Source: Pseudomonas sp. GM21
Lineage (GTDB): Bacteria > Pseudomonadota > Gammaproteobacteria > Pseudomonadales > Pseudomonadaceae
Reading direction: 5' to 3'
NCBI RefSeq assembly: GCF_000282215.1
Contig: NZ_AKJS01000070.1
Coordinates: 1-64,000 of the forward strand
Length of the DNA: 64,000 nucleotides
The notes beneath the pieces are model-generated. The model searched no databases and was not told where the DNA came from. It was given only the letters and a program-made list of their open reading frames with translations. The stretch's first letter is position 1. Every line of letters begins with the position of its first letter. A program made the translations under genes and the position numbers. Below, one piece after another: positions 1 through 9,103 of the stretch.

Positions 1-20
1 CCAACTGAGCTACGCCCACC
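1..20 (-). tRNA. tRNA-His, 5' end only (cut by window edge)
   Basis: On the minus strand the first 20 bases read as a tRNA 5' end: acceptor strand, the T8-A9 pair, then the D-arm start. The GG start followed by TGGGCG fits the extra G at position -1 that is specific to tRNA-His. It lies directly downstream of tRNA-Arg, as in the arg-his-leu tRNA clusters of gammaproteobacteria. The anticodon is outside the window, so the identity is inferred. Confidence 0.65.
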
Positions 21-51
21 ATATTGCGCTACTTGTGCCAAAGCTGCCTAA

Positions 52-128
52 TGGCGCACCCGGCAGGACTCGAACCTGCGACCATCCGCTTAGAAGGCGG
101 ATGCTCTATCCAGCTGAGCTACGGGCGC
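52..128 (-). tRNA. tRNA-Arg (anticodon TCT)
   Basis: A complete 77-nt tRNA lies on the minus strand. The acceptor stem GCGCCCG pairs with CGGGTGC through one G-U pair, the anticodon loop reads CTTCTAA with anticodon TCT, the T-loop reads GGTTCGAGTCC, and CCA is encoded. It decodes AGA codons, which are rare in Pseudomonas. It is the first gene of a tRNA operon that continues to the left of the window. Confidence 0.93.
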
Positions 129-245
129 CTTGTTAATTTGTACTCTTGGAGGACTACAAACTAAGTGCTTTCCAGCCTCGCAGAACCGTGGTCCCGCTCG
201 ACTTTCCTAACCAGTGCTAGGCTGTGCCCGACAAGTGCGACGAAT

Positions 246-273
246 AGTATAGAGCCCCCTGAAGGTCGTCAAA
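246..273 (-). promoter_or_regulatory. sigma-70 promoter of the tRNA operon
   Basis: On the minus strand a -35 box TTTGAC (268-273) and a -10 box TATACT (246-251) are separated by 16 bp. They sit about 120 bp upstream of tRNA-Arg with no gene in between, so they most likely drive the tRNA cluster. The sequence from 274 to 403 is AT-rich and also holds the folD leader. Confidence 0.6.
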
Positions 274-403
274 TCCTTTTTAAAAAAAATTCATTTAATT
301 AAAGGAGTTAGGGGAATTTGCAGACCAAGCGCCTTTGCCCTCACCTCATGACATGCGAGAATGCGTTCTCTTTTTTTCCCCTCTCGATGGTTAATCACGC
401 GCA

Positions 404-1258
404 ATGACTGCACAACTAATCGACGGCAAATCGATCGCCGCCAGCCTGCGCCAGCAGATCGCCAAACGAGTCGCCGAACGTCGCGAGCAAGGCTTGCGCA
501 CACCCGGCCTCGCGGTGATTCTGGTCGGCAGCGATCCCGCCTCTCAGGTTTATGTCTCGCACAAGCGTAAAGACTGTGAAGAGGTCGGCTTTATATCCCA
601 AGCCTACGACCTGCCTTCCGAAACCACTCAAGAAGCGCTGACCGATCTGATCGATCGCCTGAACGACGACCCGGCAATCGATGGGGTTCTGCTTCAGCTT
701 CCCTTGCCTGAACACCTGGACGCCTCCAAATTGCTGGAGCGCATTCGTCCGGACAAAGACGTCGACGGCTTCCATCCTTATAACGTCGGTCGTCTGGCCC
801 AGCGTATTCCACTGCTGCGCCCCTGCACCCCTAAAGGCATCATGACCTTGCTGGAAAGCACCGGTGTCGATCTTTACGGGATGGATGCCGTGGTGGTTGG
901 CGCGTCCAACATCGTTGGCCGCCCGATGGCGATGGAATTGTTGCTGGCCGGTTGCACCGTGACCGTGACCCACCGCTTCACCAAGGACCTGGCCGGCCAC
1001 GTAGGTCGCGCCGATCTGGTGGTGGTTGCCGCTGGCAAACCCGGCCTGGTCAAGGGTGAATGGATCAAGGAAGGCGCAATCGTGGTCGACGTCGGCATCA
1101 ACCGCCAGGACGACGGCAAACTGGTCGGCGACGTGATTTACGAAACCGCCCTGCCCCGCGCCGGCTGGATCACACCCGTGCCGGGTGGCGTGGGCCCGAT
1201 GACCCGCGCCTGCCTGTTGGAAAACACGCTGTACGCGGCGGAAACCCTGCACAGCTAA
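404..1258 (+). CDS. folD: Bifunctional 5,10-methylenetetrahydrofolate dehydrogenase / cyclohydrolase
   Basis: FolD oxidises 5,10-methylene-THF to methenyl-THF with NADP and hydrolyses that to 10-formyl-THF, supplying one-carbon units for purine and fMet synthesis in the cytoplasm. The 284-residue product has the normal length. It shows the catalytic segment [11 protein letters not shown] (Tyr50, Lys54), the DKDVDGF motif, PCTPKGIM near residue 140, the Rossmann-type [11 protein letters not shown], and [10 protein letters not shown] near the end. It is divergent from the tRNA operon and is followed by its own terminator, so it is probably monocistronic. The neighbouring tRNA-Arg is part of the usual Pseudomonas arrangement. 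Confidence 0.97.
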   Translation: MTAQLIDGKSIAASLRQQIAKRVAERREQGLRTPGLAVILVGSDPASQVYVSHKRKDCEEVGFISQAYDLPSETTQEALTDLIDRLNDDPAIDGVLLQLPLPEHLDASKLLERIRPDKDVDGFHPYNVGRLAQRIPLLRPCTPKGIMTLLESTGVDLYGMDAVVVGASNIVGRPMAMELLLAGCTVTVTHRFTKDLAGHVGRADLVVVAAGKPGLVKGEWIKEGAIVVDVGINRQDDGKLVGDVIYETALPRAGWITPVPGGVGPMTRACLLENTLYAAETLHS

Positions 1259-1290
1259 GCGCCAAAGCAGACGCACACAGTGAGTTGAAC

Positions 1291-1317
1291 AACCCCGCCC
1301 TCGGCGGGGTTATTTTT
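1291..1317 (+). terminator. Rho-independent terminator after folD
   Basis: AACCCCGCC and GGCGGGGTT form a strong stem, followed by TATTTTTT. It lies 33 bp after the folD stop codon. Confidence 0.85.
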
Positions 1318-1495
1318 TGCCCGAAGAAAAATCCGACCACCCGCCGGAAAATGACGTTTTTTTCACAACCCTGAAGACTTTAATCCCTTACTGGAACAAC
1401 CATCGACAGTTATTCAGCCATACTCCAGAATGTCGCGCTTTTTACGAAATAGCCCGTTACATAACGGCTTAACAACACATAATGAGTCTGCCAGC

Positions 1496-2434
1496 GTGAA
1501 AATCCTTCTATCTATCCTGAGCCTATTTTTTGCAGTTACAGGAACTTTGATCACGCCAATCGCCAGCGCTGGCGATACGACCGCCGTCCCCCGAGACACG
1601 AAAAATCTCAAACTCGCGTCCGGCAGTTCATTGGTCATGGATATGCAGACCAACAAAGTCATCTTCGCCAGCAACCCTGACGTGGTGGTACCGATTGCGT
1701 CTGTCAGCAAACTGATGACAGGCCTGGTCGTGGTTGAAGCCAAGCAGAACATGGACGAAATCATCAACATCAACATCAGCGACACGCCGGAAATGAAGGG
1801 TGTGTACTCCAGGGTCAAACTCAACAGTGAAATGCCACGCAGGGAGATGCTCCTGATTGCACTGATGTCATCGGAAAACCGCGCAGCGGCGAGCCTGGCC
1901 CACCATTATCCGGGTGGCTATGCGGCCTTCATCGCCGCGATGAACGCCAAGGCCAGGGCGCTGGGCATGACCAACACCCACTTCGTTGAGCCCACCGGCC
2001 TTTCTCCGCGAAACGTGTCCACCGCCCGCGACTTGAGCAAACTGCTGGTGGCGGCACATAAGCACCCGCTATTGACCGAGCTGAGCACGACCAAGGAAAA
2101 AATCGTGTCGTTCCGCAAGCCCAACTACAACTTGCAGTTCCGCAATACCGACCATCTGGTCCGCAAGCAGGACTGGGACATCCAGCTGACAAAAACCGGC
2201 TTTACCAACGCGGCGGGTCACTGCCTGGTGCTGGTTACCAGCATGGGTAACCGCAAGGTTGCGTTGGTCATCCTTGACGCCTATGGCAAGTACACCCACT
2301 TTGCCGACGCTACCCGTATTCGCAATTGGGTAGAGTCCGGCAAGGCCGCAGATGTGCCTTCGGTAGCCTTGCAGTACAAATCCGATAAAAACCTCAAAAG
2401 TCGTCAGACCGGGGTGATTGAAGCCTCGAAATAG
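1496..2434 (+). CDS. pbpG: D-alanyl-D-alanine endopeptidase (PBP7-type)
   Basis: This is a low-molecular-weight penicillin-binding protein of the S11 family that cleaves D-Ala-meso-DAP cross-links in periplasmic peptidoglycan. I chose the GTG at 1496 because a signal peptide ([15 protein letters not shown], cleavage near PIASA-GD) begins right there. An upstream in-frame ATG at 1430 would add 22 polar residues before it. With the GTG start the product has 312 residues. The three penicillin-binding motifs are present: SVSK (69-72), SEN (126-128) and KTG (233-235). A terminator follows, so it is probably a single-gene unit. The start codon is the main uncertainty. Confidence 0.9.
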   Translation: MKILLSILSLFFAVTGTLITPIASAGDTTAVPRDTKNLKLASGSSLVMDMQTNKVIFASNPDVVVPIASVSKLMTGLVVVEAKQNMDEIININISDTPEMKGVYSRVKLNSEMPRREMLLIALMSSENRAAASLAHHYPGGYAAFIAAMNAKARALGMTNTHFVEPTGLSPRNVSTARDLSKLLVAAHKHPLLTELSTTKEKIVSFRKPNYNLQFRNTDHLVRKQDWDIQLTKTGFTNAAGHCLVLVTSMGNRKVALVILDAYGKYTHFADATRIRNWVESGKAADVPSVALQYKSDKNLKSRQTGVIEASK

Positions 2435-2453
2435 ACAAGCGCGCACTCAAAAC

Positions 2454-2480
2454 AAAGCCCCGAATATTCGGGGCTTTTTA
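2454..2480 (+). terminator. Rho-independent terminator after pbpG
   Basis: The stem AGCCCCGAA/TTCGGGGCT is followed by TTTT, 20 bp beyond the pbpG stop. It also lies downstream of the convergent minus-strand gene ending at 2493 and may serve both strands. Confidence 0.8.
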
Positions 2481-2492
2481 ATTGGGCGGAGG

Positions 2493-2708
2493 TCAGTCGT
2501 TGGGCAGCGGCATTTGATCGTCATCCGGAATGCCGTCCCCCGCGTTCGGGTCCCTCAAGCCCTTGGGATGCTCAGTCGGCACCACCACCGGCCTGGCCAA
2601 AGGATCGCGTAGCGGGCTGTCCGGATCCATCACCGGGTCCAGGTCCTTTTCGGGGGTTGTCGGCACACTGTCCGGACGTTTGTCATCGAAACTCGAATCG
2701 GTAGACAT
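2493..2708 (-). CDS. Small Asp/Pro-rich conserved hypothetical protein
   Basis: The 71-residue product is highly polar and almost certainly disordered. It is rich in Asp and Pro (repeated DPD, DPL and PDD patches) and has no membrane segment or signal peptide. I chose the ATG at 2708 over a GTG six bases upstream because GAGG sits six bases before it. Together with the gene at 2725 it forms a two-gene unit with a 16-bp gap, and the two proteins are similar in composition. Such small acidic proteins are often stress-inducible in Pseudomonas, but nothing here proves that. No function can be assigned. Confidence 0.65.
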   Translation of the reverse strand: MSTDSSFDDKRPDSVPTTPEKDLDPVMDPDSPLRDPLARPVVVPTEHPKGLRDPNAGDGIPDDDQMPLPND

Positions 2709-2724
2709 AAGCACCTCATCAGGC

Positions 2725-2931
2725 TCAGGGTTTCAGATCAGCGAGAGGGTCGTAAGGCTTCGCTGGCGCCTTTGGGTCGTCACCCGGCTTCACGTCCCTG
2801 GGCGCCTTGGCGGGACCGATGGGATCGACCTGAGGGTCGGCAAGATCCGGCGAATCGGGATCGAACCCCAACTCATCGCCCGAAGAATGCTCGGACGAGT
2901 GCGGGCCTTCAGGTGTAGTGGAATGTGCCAT
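2725..2931 (-). CDS. Small Asp/Pro-rich conserved hypothetical protein (first gene of pair)
   Basis: The 68-residue protein has a His/Ser-rich start (GPHSSEHSSG) followed by a Pro/Asp-rich remainder (DPDSPDLADPQVDP, KPYDPLADLKP). A perfect AAGGAGG Shine-Dalgarno sequence seven bases before the ATG supports real translation. It is co-oriented with, and just upstream of, the similar gene at 2493. The sequence suggests an intrinsically disordered cytoplasmic protein. No family function is known to me. Confidence 0.7.
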   Translation of the reverse strand: MAHSTTPEGPHSSEHSSGDELGFDPDSPDLADPQVDPIGPAKAPRDVKPGDDPKAPAKPYDPLADLKP

Positions 2932-3026
2932 GGGCGCCTCCTTGGGTGTGGCCCGGATAAATCCGCGCGCTGTCCTTTAGAGAGCGAGTACGCACGGCAG
3001 TGCCCTGCGGAATGACGAACGGACAT

Positions 3027-3698
3027 CTACTGCGCGGTCAGGGCCTTCTTCGCCCGCGCAGCCGCTTGCTCCTGGCCGGCCTGCCCCAGATCATTGGCCG
3101 CTTTGAGCCAACGCTGCTGATCGACATTGGCCGGAATCTGATTCGGCTTCTGGATCAGCACGGCCCAGCCGCCAGCGTCCTTGAACGAGGATTCAAACGA
3201 ACTGAAGCTCATCAAATCCCGGCGATCCATCCCCACGCGCAGCAACACGGTCTGCTTCTTACGGTTGTAACCGGCGAGAATGGCGTAGCGCGGCCCAGAC
3301 CAGAGCGGCGTGCCTTCGGTAAAGCGCACCATCACCGGAAAGCCAGCGGCGACCTGGGTCAGCAGCGCGGGCAATGTGCTGTCGAGGGGGTAGACGACCA
3401 TCCCGTATTCACGGGCGAGGTTCTGCATGTTCTGCTGCAACTTGTCCTCGGCACCCGGCAAACTCAGGGGTTTTTCGAGCAAGCCCGGGGTAATCACGAT
3501 GCCCTGTTGTGCCAGCAGGCTGGCCAGCACTTGCGGTCCGCTTTGAAAGGCGTTCCCACGGTAGAAGGTACCGCTAAGCTCCACCCGCTCCGGCAGACGC
3601 TGGACTTCAGGCGCAACGCTCCCGGCGCAGCCCGCCAACCCGGCAACACAGCCAACCACCAGCGCCGCCGCTCGAATTCGAGAAAATACCCGCTCCAT
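3027..3698 (-). CDS. C39-peptidase-like lipoprotein with substituted catalytic residues
   Basis: The protein has 223 residues from the ATG at 3698. It begins with a lipoprotein signal peptide whose lipobox is LAGC (near residues 20-23), so it is probably anchored in a membrane facing the periplasm. The body resembles the C39-like peptidase domain seen in a Pseudomonas protein family. However, where active members have a QxCGPAALA-type cysteine motif this protein reads FQSGPQVLA, and where they have HYAV(V/I)GY it reads RYAILAGY. Both the nucleophile Cys and the active-site His are therefore replaced (by Ser and Arg), which suggests a pseudo-peptidase. A short Gln/Ala-rich tail follows. In-frame codons extend upstream to 3908 but precede the signal peptide and are unlikely to be translated. 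Confidence 0.75.
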   Translation of the reverse strand: MERVFSRIRAAALVVGCVAGLAGCAGSVAPEVQRLPERVELSGTFYRGNAFQSGPQVLASLLAQQGIVITPGLLEKPLSLPGAEDKLQQNMQNLAREYGMVVYPLDSTLPALLTQVAAGFPVMVRFTEGTPLWSGPRYAILAGYNRKKQTVLLRVGMDRRDLMSFSSFESSFKDAGGWAVLIQKPNQIPANVDQQRWLKAANDLGQAGQEQAAARAKKALTAQ

Positions 3699-3920
3699 CT
3701 TCACACTCTTGTTCAGACGCCAGGCAACAGGCTCCCGGCTTGGCCGTCGATCATAAGACGCCGCGTGACGGCGGTATAGCCTTAACCGGCAGTTGCGTGC
3801 TTCCAATAGAGCGAACTGGTTAGTGACAGGCGACCTTCGGTCAATTGCCTGACACACAGCAGCGGCTAGACTGTTAATTGCAAAACGTGTGTGCCCGATG
3901 CAGGGCAAAGAGGAGGCACG

Positions 3921-4091
3921 ATGAGCCTGGCAATGACGATCGTGATGTTGATTTCTGGCTGGCTGGCCGTTGCCGCTGCCATGTTATGGGGAGTCCTGCG
4001 CATTACCCGGCGGCACCATCATCACCCGGTTCAATCGACACCTGTGACCGACAGCGAAAAACCGGCGGAACACCACGCCTCCGCGCACTGA
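3921..4091 (+). CDS. Small single-pass membrane protein with His-rich tail
   Basis: The 56-residue product starts at the ATG at 3921, preceded by a perfect AGGAGG at optimal spacing. Residues 2-25 form one transmembrane helix (LAMTIVMLISGWLAVAAAML). After it come RITRRHHHHP and a polar tail ending HHASAH. The His cluster next to the membrane is unusual and might bind metal, but this is a guess. It is followed by a terminator shared with the convergent TerC gene. I do not recognise the family. Confidence 0.7.
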   Translation: MSLAMTIVMLISGWLAVAAAMLWGVLRITRRHHHHPVQSTPVTDSEKPAEHHASAH

Positions 4092-4110
4092 ATAGCCATT
4101 TCAGTCTTCA

Positions 4111-4152
4111 AAAAAAAGGCCGCCTGAACACATCGTATTCAGGCGGCCTTTT
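4111..4152. terminator. Bidirectional Rho-independent terminator
   Basis: The stem AGGCCGCCTGAA/TTCAGGCGGCCTT is flanked by an A-run on the left and TTTT on the right. It can therefore end both the plus-strand gene at 3921 and the minus-strand gene ending at 4166. Confidence 0.85.
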
Positions 4153-4165
4153 CATTTATCGTCGA

Positions 4166-4915
4166 TCAAGCTTCAGTGGCCATGCGCTTCTGCCTGGCCC
4201 GGCGCGACATCATGTTCAAGCCCTCGATCGTTGCCGAGAACACCATGGCCGCATAGACGTAGCCTTTCGGTACGTGGGCGCCGAAGCCTTCGGCGATCAG
4301 CGTCATGCCGATCATGATCAGGAAGCCCAGCGCCAGCATGACCACCGTCGGGTTGTCGTTGATGAACTTGGCCAGTGGGTCAGCCGCCAACAACATCACC
4401 AGTACCGACACCACCACCGCGATGATCATGATCGGCAAGTGCTCGGTCATGCCGACAGCAGTGATGATGCTGTCGATGGAAAACACCATGTCCAGCATCA
4501 GAATCTGACCAATCGCAGCGGCAAAGCCCAGGGTCACGGTCGACGTCGCCGTCTTCGGATCTTCCGGTGCCGGGTCCATGCTGTGATGGATCTCGGTGGT
4601 CGCCTTCCACAACAGGAACAGGCCACCGGCAATCAGGATCATGTCCTTCCAGGAGAACGCCTGACCAAGGATTTCAAACACAGGCTCCGTCAACTGGACA
4701 ATGAATGCGATGGTGCTCAGCAGTGCCAGACGCAGGATCAGCGCCATGCCAATACCGATTCGACGGGCCCTCTGTCGATGCTGCAACGGCAGCTTATTGG
4801 TCAGGATCGAGATAAAGATCAGGTTATCGATACCGAGCACGATTTCCATCACCACCAGGGTAGCCAGGGCGACCCAGGCGGCAGGGCTTGCAGCAAGTTC
4901 TAAAAGGTATTCCAT
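4166..4915 (-). CDS. TerC-family integral membrane protein (YgdQ-like)
   Basis: The 249-residue inner-membrane protein has about seven hydrophobic segments. The family signature is clear: two similar halves with acidic motifs in the membrane, [14 protein letters not shown] (residues 21-34) and [16 protein letters not shown] in the second half, plus [14 protein letters not shown] near the end. Length and sequence match E. coli YgdQ. TerC-family proteins are linked to metal-ion handling, notably Mn efflux, but the substrate of this branch is not established. It shares a terminator with the small membrane gene at 3921 and lies downstream of a lipoprotein gene read in the same direction. Confidence 0.88.
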   Translation of the reverse strand: MEYLLELAASPAAWVALATLVVMEIVLGIDNLIFISILTNKLPLQHRQRARRIGIGMALILRLALLSTIAFIVQLTEPVFEILGQAFSWKDMILIAGGLFLLWKATTEIHHSMDPAPEDPKTATSTVTLGFAAAIGQILMLDMVFSIDSIITAVGMTEHLPIMIIAVVVSVLVMLLAADPLAKFINDNPTVVMLALGFLIMIGMTLIAEGFGAHVPKGYVYAAMVFSATIEGLNMMSRRARQKRMATEA

Positions 4916-4941
4916 GGGTCAGTCCTGACTCGTGTTAAACG

Positions 4942-5184
4942 TTAGATTTCCTGGGACGAGGAATTGGTTTTTTCTTTGTTTTCGCCCGATGGGTCTTTTT
5001 TGCTGATCAAGCCGCCAGTGGCGTCACTGAGTGCCTGTTCGGCGGCTTTGTGAGTGTCGTCAATCGCCTGTTTGGCGCTTTCGGCAGCCTTGCCCATCAG
5101 TTGTTGAGCGCTTTTTTCGGCCTGGTCGCAACCGGCCAATACCAGTAAAGACGCAAACAGCACCGCTGTGGTTGTGAGCTTCAT
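4942..5184 (-). CDS. Small Ala/Lys-rich lipoprotein
   Basis: The 80-residue protein begins with a clear lipoprotein signal peptide (LLVLAGC-DQ, Cys near residue 19). The mature part is predicted to be helical, with alternating Ala/Gln/Lys (QQLMGKAAESAKQAIDDTHKAAEQAL), and ends in a polar tail. It resembles small alanine-rich envelope lipoproteins. The first mature residues D-Q do carry Asp at +2, the signal for inner-membrane retention in E. coli. It ends 26 bp before the TerC start, so the two may be co-transcribed. It is divergent from nhaR. Confidence 0.75.
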   Translation of the reverse strand: MKLTTTAVLFASLLVLAGCDQAEKSAQQLMGKAAESAKQAIDDTHKAAEQALSDATGGLISKKDPSGENKEKTNSSSQEI

Positions 5185-5319
5185 GATGCTTCCCTCGTTA
5201 GAACAAACGGCACCAAAACCATGGCCCGCTGATAGCGACGCATTCTAGGGACGCAAACACTTCAGGAAAATTCGTATTTTCAGCGGTTATACTTCGGTTT
5301 TTACGAACTGTAGATCAGC

Positions 5320-6219
5320 ATGCTCAATTATCGGCAATTGCATTACTTCTGGGTGGTGGCCAAGACCGGCAGCATCGTGCGCGCCTGCGAGCAGCTCAAC
5401 CTGACCCCCCAGACCATCAGCGGGCAGATTTCCCTGCTTGAGCAAACCTACGGCATCGAGTTGTTTCGCAAGGTGGGCCGGCAACTGGAACTCACCGAGG
5501 CGGGCCGTCAGGCCCTGCCCTACGCCGAGCAGATGTTTCAGTTGGGAGGTGAACTGGAATTGATGTTGCGAGCACAGCCCAACGAACAGCAGATTCAGTT
5601 TCGGGTCGGTGTCGCGGACGTGGTGCCCAAGTCCATCGTTTATCGGCTGATCGCGCCGACCATGGAATTGCACGAGCCGCTACGCATCACCTGTCGCGAA
5701 GACAAACTCGAACGCTTGCTCGCCGACCTGGCGATCCAGCGTCTGGACATGGTGATTTCCGACAGCCCGATGCCCTCGCACCTGGACATCAAGGGCTACA
5801 GCCAGAAACTCGGGGAATGCGGGATCAGCTTCTTCGCCACGGCTGAATTGGCCGCGCGGTATGGCCAGGATTTCCCCCGCAGCCTGCACGGCGCACCACT
5901 ATTGATTCCGGGGCCGGAAACCGTGGTGCGCAACCGCTTGCAGCGCTGGTTCGCCGAACAACAGATCCAGCCGCGCATCGTCGGCGAGTTCGATGACAGC
6001 GCGTTGATGCAGGCGTTCGGGCAGTCCGGCAGTGGCATTTTCATCGGCCCGAGCGTGATTGCCGATGAAGTGAAACGCCAATACGGCGTGGAAGTGATTG
6101 GCCAGACCGACGCCGTGACCGAGTCGTTCTACGCCATTTCCGTGGAGCGCAAGGTCAAGCACCCCGGCATTGTGGCCATTACCGAAGGTGCCAGACGCCA
6201 ATTGTTTACCGAACTGTAA
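5320..6219 (+). CDS. nhaR: LysR-family transcriptional activator NhaR
   Basis: The 299-residue LysR regulator has the winged helix-turn-helix at residues 3-62 (MLNYRQLHYFWVVAKTGS, then LTPQTISGQIS). The first line is diagnostic of NhaR, which activates Na+/H+ antiporter genes in response to sodium in E. coli. No nhaA gene is adjacent here, so its targets must lie elsewhere. The effector-binding domain fills residues 90-299. It is divergent from the lipoprotein gene at 4942 and convergent with the MFS gene, whose stop is only 3 bp away. Confidence 0.88.
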   Translation: MLNYRQLHYFWVVAKTGSIVRACEQLNLTPQTISGQISLLEQTYGIELFRKVGRQLELTEAGRQALPYAEQMFQLGGELELMLRAQPNEQQIQFRVGVADVVPKSIVYRLIAPTMELHEPLRITCREDKLERLLADLAIQRLDMVISDSPMPSHLDIKGYSQKLGECGISFFATAELAARYGQDFPRSLHGAPLLIPGPETVVRNRLQRWFAEQQIQPRIVGEFDDSALMQAFGQSGSGIFIGPSVIADEVKRQYGVEVIGQTDAVTESFYAISVERKVKHPGIVAITEGARRQLFTEL

Positions 6220-6222
6220 GCC

Positions 6223-7377
6223 TCAGGCGCAGACTTCACGCGGCTCGAAGGTCATCAGCGCAATCGCCAGCAGAATCGAGGCGAGGATAAAACCGGCCGC
6301 CGCAAAACCGAGGCCTTGCAGACCAACGCTGTCGATCACCCGGCCGCCGACCATGGCGCCCAGGCCGATGCCGAGGTTGGCCCCGGCGATGTTCAGCGAC
6401 GCAGCGAACGCCGGAGCCTCGGGCGCGGCCTTGATCAGGCGTACATGGCTGACCAGGAACAACGCCGCCTGCGTCACGCCCCAAATCCCCATCGCCGCCG
6501 CCAGACCGAGGGGCGAATGAATGTTCGGCACCAGCGCCACCAGGCCGGCAATCATGAACGCGCAGAACATCACCGAAGCGATCAGCGGATGGCGATCCAC
6601 CGCGCGGCCACCCAGCGAGTTACCGATCAGCCCGACCGCGCCGAAGCCCATCAGGCACCAGCCAACCACCGCGCCGTCGAAACCGGCCAGGCGTTCAAGA
6701 ATGTCCGCCAAGTAGGTGTACGCGGTAAACATGCCGCTGAAGACCACGATCGACAGCAGCACATGGCCCACCATCAGCGGGCTGCGCAGGATTTTGAATT
6801 GCGAACGGAAACTCACTTGATGCTGGTGCAGGTCGGTTTTCGGCAGGTAGATAAACAGCAGCAAGGCTTTGGCAAAGGCAATGACCGCGAGAATGCCAAA
6901 GGCGCTGCGCCAGCCGAATGCATCGGAAATCAGCGTGCCCACCGGAATGCCGAACACCGTGGCACACACAATGCCGAAGCCGATCTTGGCGATGGCGCGC
7001 CCCGCATAGTCGGGGCCGACAATGTCCACCGCCGTTTCACTGGCCAGGGCCCAGAACACCGGCAACCCGAGTGCGGGAATCAAGCGGGCGAAAGCCATGA
7101 CCCAGATATTCGGCGCAAATGCCGCAAGGGTGTTGGCCAGACCGAACATGATCAACACCGAGATGAACAGCTTGCGGCGTTCAAAGCGTGCGAAGTACGC
7201 GGTCAGGAACGGTCCGAAGGCTGCCACGGTAAAGGCGAACAAGGTCACCAGCAAACCCGCTTGCGGGATGCTGACTTCAAGGTCTCGGGCAATCGCCGGC
7301 AACAGGCCGACGATGACGAACTCCGTGGTCAGCACCGTGAAACCGGCGGCAGACAACAGAAGAATGGGCAACAGCAT
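6223..7377 (-). CDS. MFS transporter, DHA1-type (AraJ/YdhP-like efflux)
   Basis: The 384-residue inner-membrane protein has 12 predicted transmembrane segments. The family's motif A is visible as AYFARFERRKLFI between helices 2 and 3, and the first helix carries TTEFVIVGLLPAIA, typical of the drug:H+ antiporter DHA1 group. I chose the ATG at 7377 because GGAG lies eight bases upstream, while the longer frame adds an Arg-rich stretch before helix 1. The substrate is not predictable; relatives export sugars, purine analogues or drugs. It converges on nhaR with almost no intergenic space. Confidence 0.88.
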   Translation of the reverse strand: MLLPILLLSAAGFTVLTTEFVIVGLLPAIARDLEVSIPQAGLLVTLFAFTVAAFGPFLTAYFARFERRKLFISVLIMFGLANTLAAFAPNIWVMAFARLIPALGLPVFWALASETAVDIVGPDYAGRAIAKIGFGIVCATVFGIPVGTLISDAFGWRSAFGILAVIAFAKALLLFIYLPKTDLHQHQVSFRSQFKILRSPLMVGHVLLSIVVFSGMFTAYTYLADILERLAGFDGAVVGWCLMGFGAVGLIGNSLGGRAVDRHPLIASVMFCAFMIAGLVALVPNIHSPLGLAAAMGIWGVTQAALFLVSHVRLIKAAPEAPAFAASLNIAGANLGIGLGAMVGGRVIDSVGLQGLGFAAAGFILASILLAIALMTFEPREVCA

Positions 7378-7683
7378 GCACAACTCCAGAAAACGACGAC
7401 ACCAGCGAATAGCCCGAAGGCCCACTGGCAGACTTGAAAAAAAGGATGGCGAATCTTAACAGAGTGTTTCCAAACCGGGTTGCACGAACCTGCTTATCTC
7501 GTTGGTTGCGCGGGTGGCAGATCGTCACAGGCCTGAAGGATCAGCCCTACGCTGTGATAAAATCCGCACCCTGAAAAACGTACACCCTGTGGCTCCTTTT
7601 CGGTTTCCTGCCTGCAGCCTGCCCTGTTTGTTGCTGCACACCTGCGAAAACCTGCACTTATAAAAAATCAGAGATGCCGTTTT
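7378..7683. other. Intergenic region between MFS gene and sstT
   Basis: No gene was found in these 306 bases. On the plus strand GATAAAAT at 7556-7563, preceded by TGT, could be a -10 element for sstT, but no good -35 is visible. The mRNA leader that would follow is about 115 nt and GC-rich. Confidence 0.4.
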
Positions 7684-8916
7684 ATGAACGCTTCATCCCC
7701 TTCGCTATTGAAACGCCTGAAACGCTTGAGTCTGGTCACGCAAATCATCATCGGCCTGCTCGCCGGGATTGCCTTGGCGCTGTTCGCGCCGGACGTGGCC
7801 AAGTCCTGCGCCTTCATCGGCAAAGTGTTCGTCTCGGCACTGAAAGCCGTCGCGCCGATTCTGGTGTTCGTGCTGGTCATGGCGTCGATCGCCAACCATA
7901 AGCACGGCCAGGAAACTCACATCCGGCCGATTCTGTTTTTGTATTTGCTGGGGACGTTTGCCGCCGCCGTGGTCGCGGTGGTAGCCAGCATGATGTTCCC
8001 GTCGAGCCTGGTACTCGCCACCCACGACGTCGCGGTCACCGCGCCGGGTGGTATCAGCGAGGTCCTGCAAAGCCTGTTGCTGAGCGTGGTCGATAACCCG
8101 GTGAGCGCGCTGATGAATGCCAACTTTATCGGCATCCTGGCCTGGGCCATCGGCATGGGCATCGCCATTCGCCACGCCGGCGAAACCACCCGTGAAGTGC
8201 TGGGCGACCTGTCCAACGGCGTGACGCTGATCGTGCGGCTGGTGATTCGCTTCGCACCGCTGGGGATCTTCGGCCTGGTGGCCTCGACCCTCGCCACCTC
8301 CGGCTTTGGGGCCTTGATCGGTTACGCGCATTTGCTGGCGGTGCTGCTCGGCTGCATGCTGTTCGTGGCACTGGTGATGAACCCCGCCATCGTGTTCTGG
8401 AAGCTGCGCCGCAACCCGTATCCGCTGGTGCTGACCTGCCTGCGCGAGAGTGGTATTACCGCGTTTTTCACCCGCAGTTCGGCGGCGAACATTCCGGTCA
8501 ACCTGGAGCTGAGCAAGCGCTTGGGCCTGCATGAAGACACCTACTCGGTGTCGATCCCGCTGGGCGCAACCATCAACATGGCCGGCGCGGCGATCACCAT
8601 CACCGTGCTAACCCTGGCGGCAGTCCACACCCTGGGCATTGCCGTGGACATTCCGACCGCGATTCTGCTGAGCGTTGTCGCGGCGATCTGCGCGTGTGGT
8701 GCTTCAGGCGTGGCGGGTGGTTCGTTGCTCTTGATTCCACTGGCGTGCAGCCTGTTCGGCATCCCGAGCGAGATTGCCATGCAGGTGGTAGCGGTCGGTT
8801 TCATCATTGGTGTGTTGCAGGATTCGGCGGAAACCGCGCTGAACTCGTCTACTGACGTGCTGTTCACCGCCGCTGCTTGCCTGGGTGAAGAAGAAAAAGC
8901 CCAACGAGTGGCCTAA
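7684..8916 (+). CDS. sstT: Serine/threonine:Na+ symporter
   Basis: SstT takes up L-serine and L-threonine with sodium across the inner membrane. The 410-residue product has the usual length for this branch of the dicarboxylate/amino acid:cation symporter family. It shows the serine-rich re-entrant loop [13 protein letters not shown] (near residue 260) and the conserved [17 protein letters not shown] and [17 protein letters not shown] segments that bind substrate and sodium in the family. It is a single-gene unit followed by a REP pair. Confidence 0.95.
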   Translation: MNASSPSLLKRLKRLSLVTQIIIGLLAGIALALFAPDVAKSCAFIGKVFVSALKAVAPILVFVLVMASIANHKHGQETHIRPILFLYLLGTFAAAVVAVVASMMFPSSLVLATHDVAVTAPGGISEVLQSLLLSVVDNPVSALMNANFIGILAWAIGMGIAIRHAGETTREVLGDLSNGVTLIVRLVIRFAPLGIFGLVASTLATSGFGALIGYAHLLAVLLGCMLFVALVMNPAIVFWKLRRNPYPLVLTCLRESGITAFFTRSSAANIPVNLELSKRLGLHEDTYSVSIPLGATINMAGAAITITVLTLAAVHTLGIAVDIPTAILLSVVAAICACGASGVAGGSLLLIPLACSLFGIPSEIAMQVVAVGFIIGVLQDSAETALNSSTDVLFTAAACLGEEEKAQRVA

Positions 8917-8925
8917 CCCAAATCC

Positions 8926-9018
8926 CTGTAGGAGCGAGCCTGCTCGCGATAGCGTCGTTACATTCAATATCAATGTTGACTGACACAATGCCATCGCGAG
9001 CAGGCTCGCTCCCACATG
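8926..9018. repeat. REP pair (BIME), GAGCGAGCCTGCTCGCG type
   Basis: Two facing copies of the Pseudomonas REP palindrome (GGAGCGAGCCTGCTCGCGA and its complement) are separated by about 45 bp of spacer. The first copy carries TAGGAG instead of TGGGAG. It sits between sstT and the next terminator. Confidence 0.9.
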
Positions 9019-9052
9019 GAACTGCGGTGTAGGTGAAGAATGCTTACACATG

Positions 9053-9090
9053 AAAAAGCCCCCGCAACCCAAGGCTGCGGGGGCTTTTTT
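9053..9090. terminator. Rho-independent terminator, mainly for the minus-strand DUF1993 gene
   Basis: The stem AAGCCCCCGCA/TGCGGGGGCTT is flanked by AAAA on one side and TTTTTT on the other, so it can act in both directions. It ends sstT transcripts and those from the gene ending at 9104. Confidence 0.8.
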
Positions 9091-9103
9091 GTACCCGGAC
9101 GGT

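Noticed and set aside
416..1276. Long open frame (286 codons) on the minus strand across folD
   Set aside because: It is a mirror of the GC-rich folD codons, with no ribosome site and a Gln/His/Gly-biased product; folD is certain.
6316..7437. Open frame of 373 codons on the plus strand across the MFS gene
   Set aside because: The product is Arg/His/Gln-rich without any domain and lies antisense to a clear membrane transporter gene.
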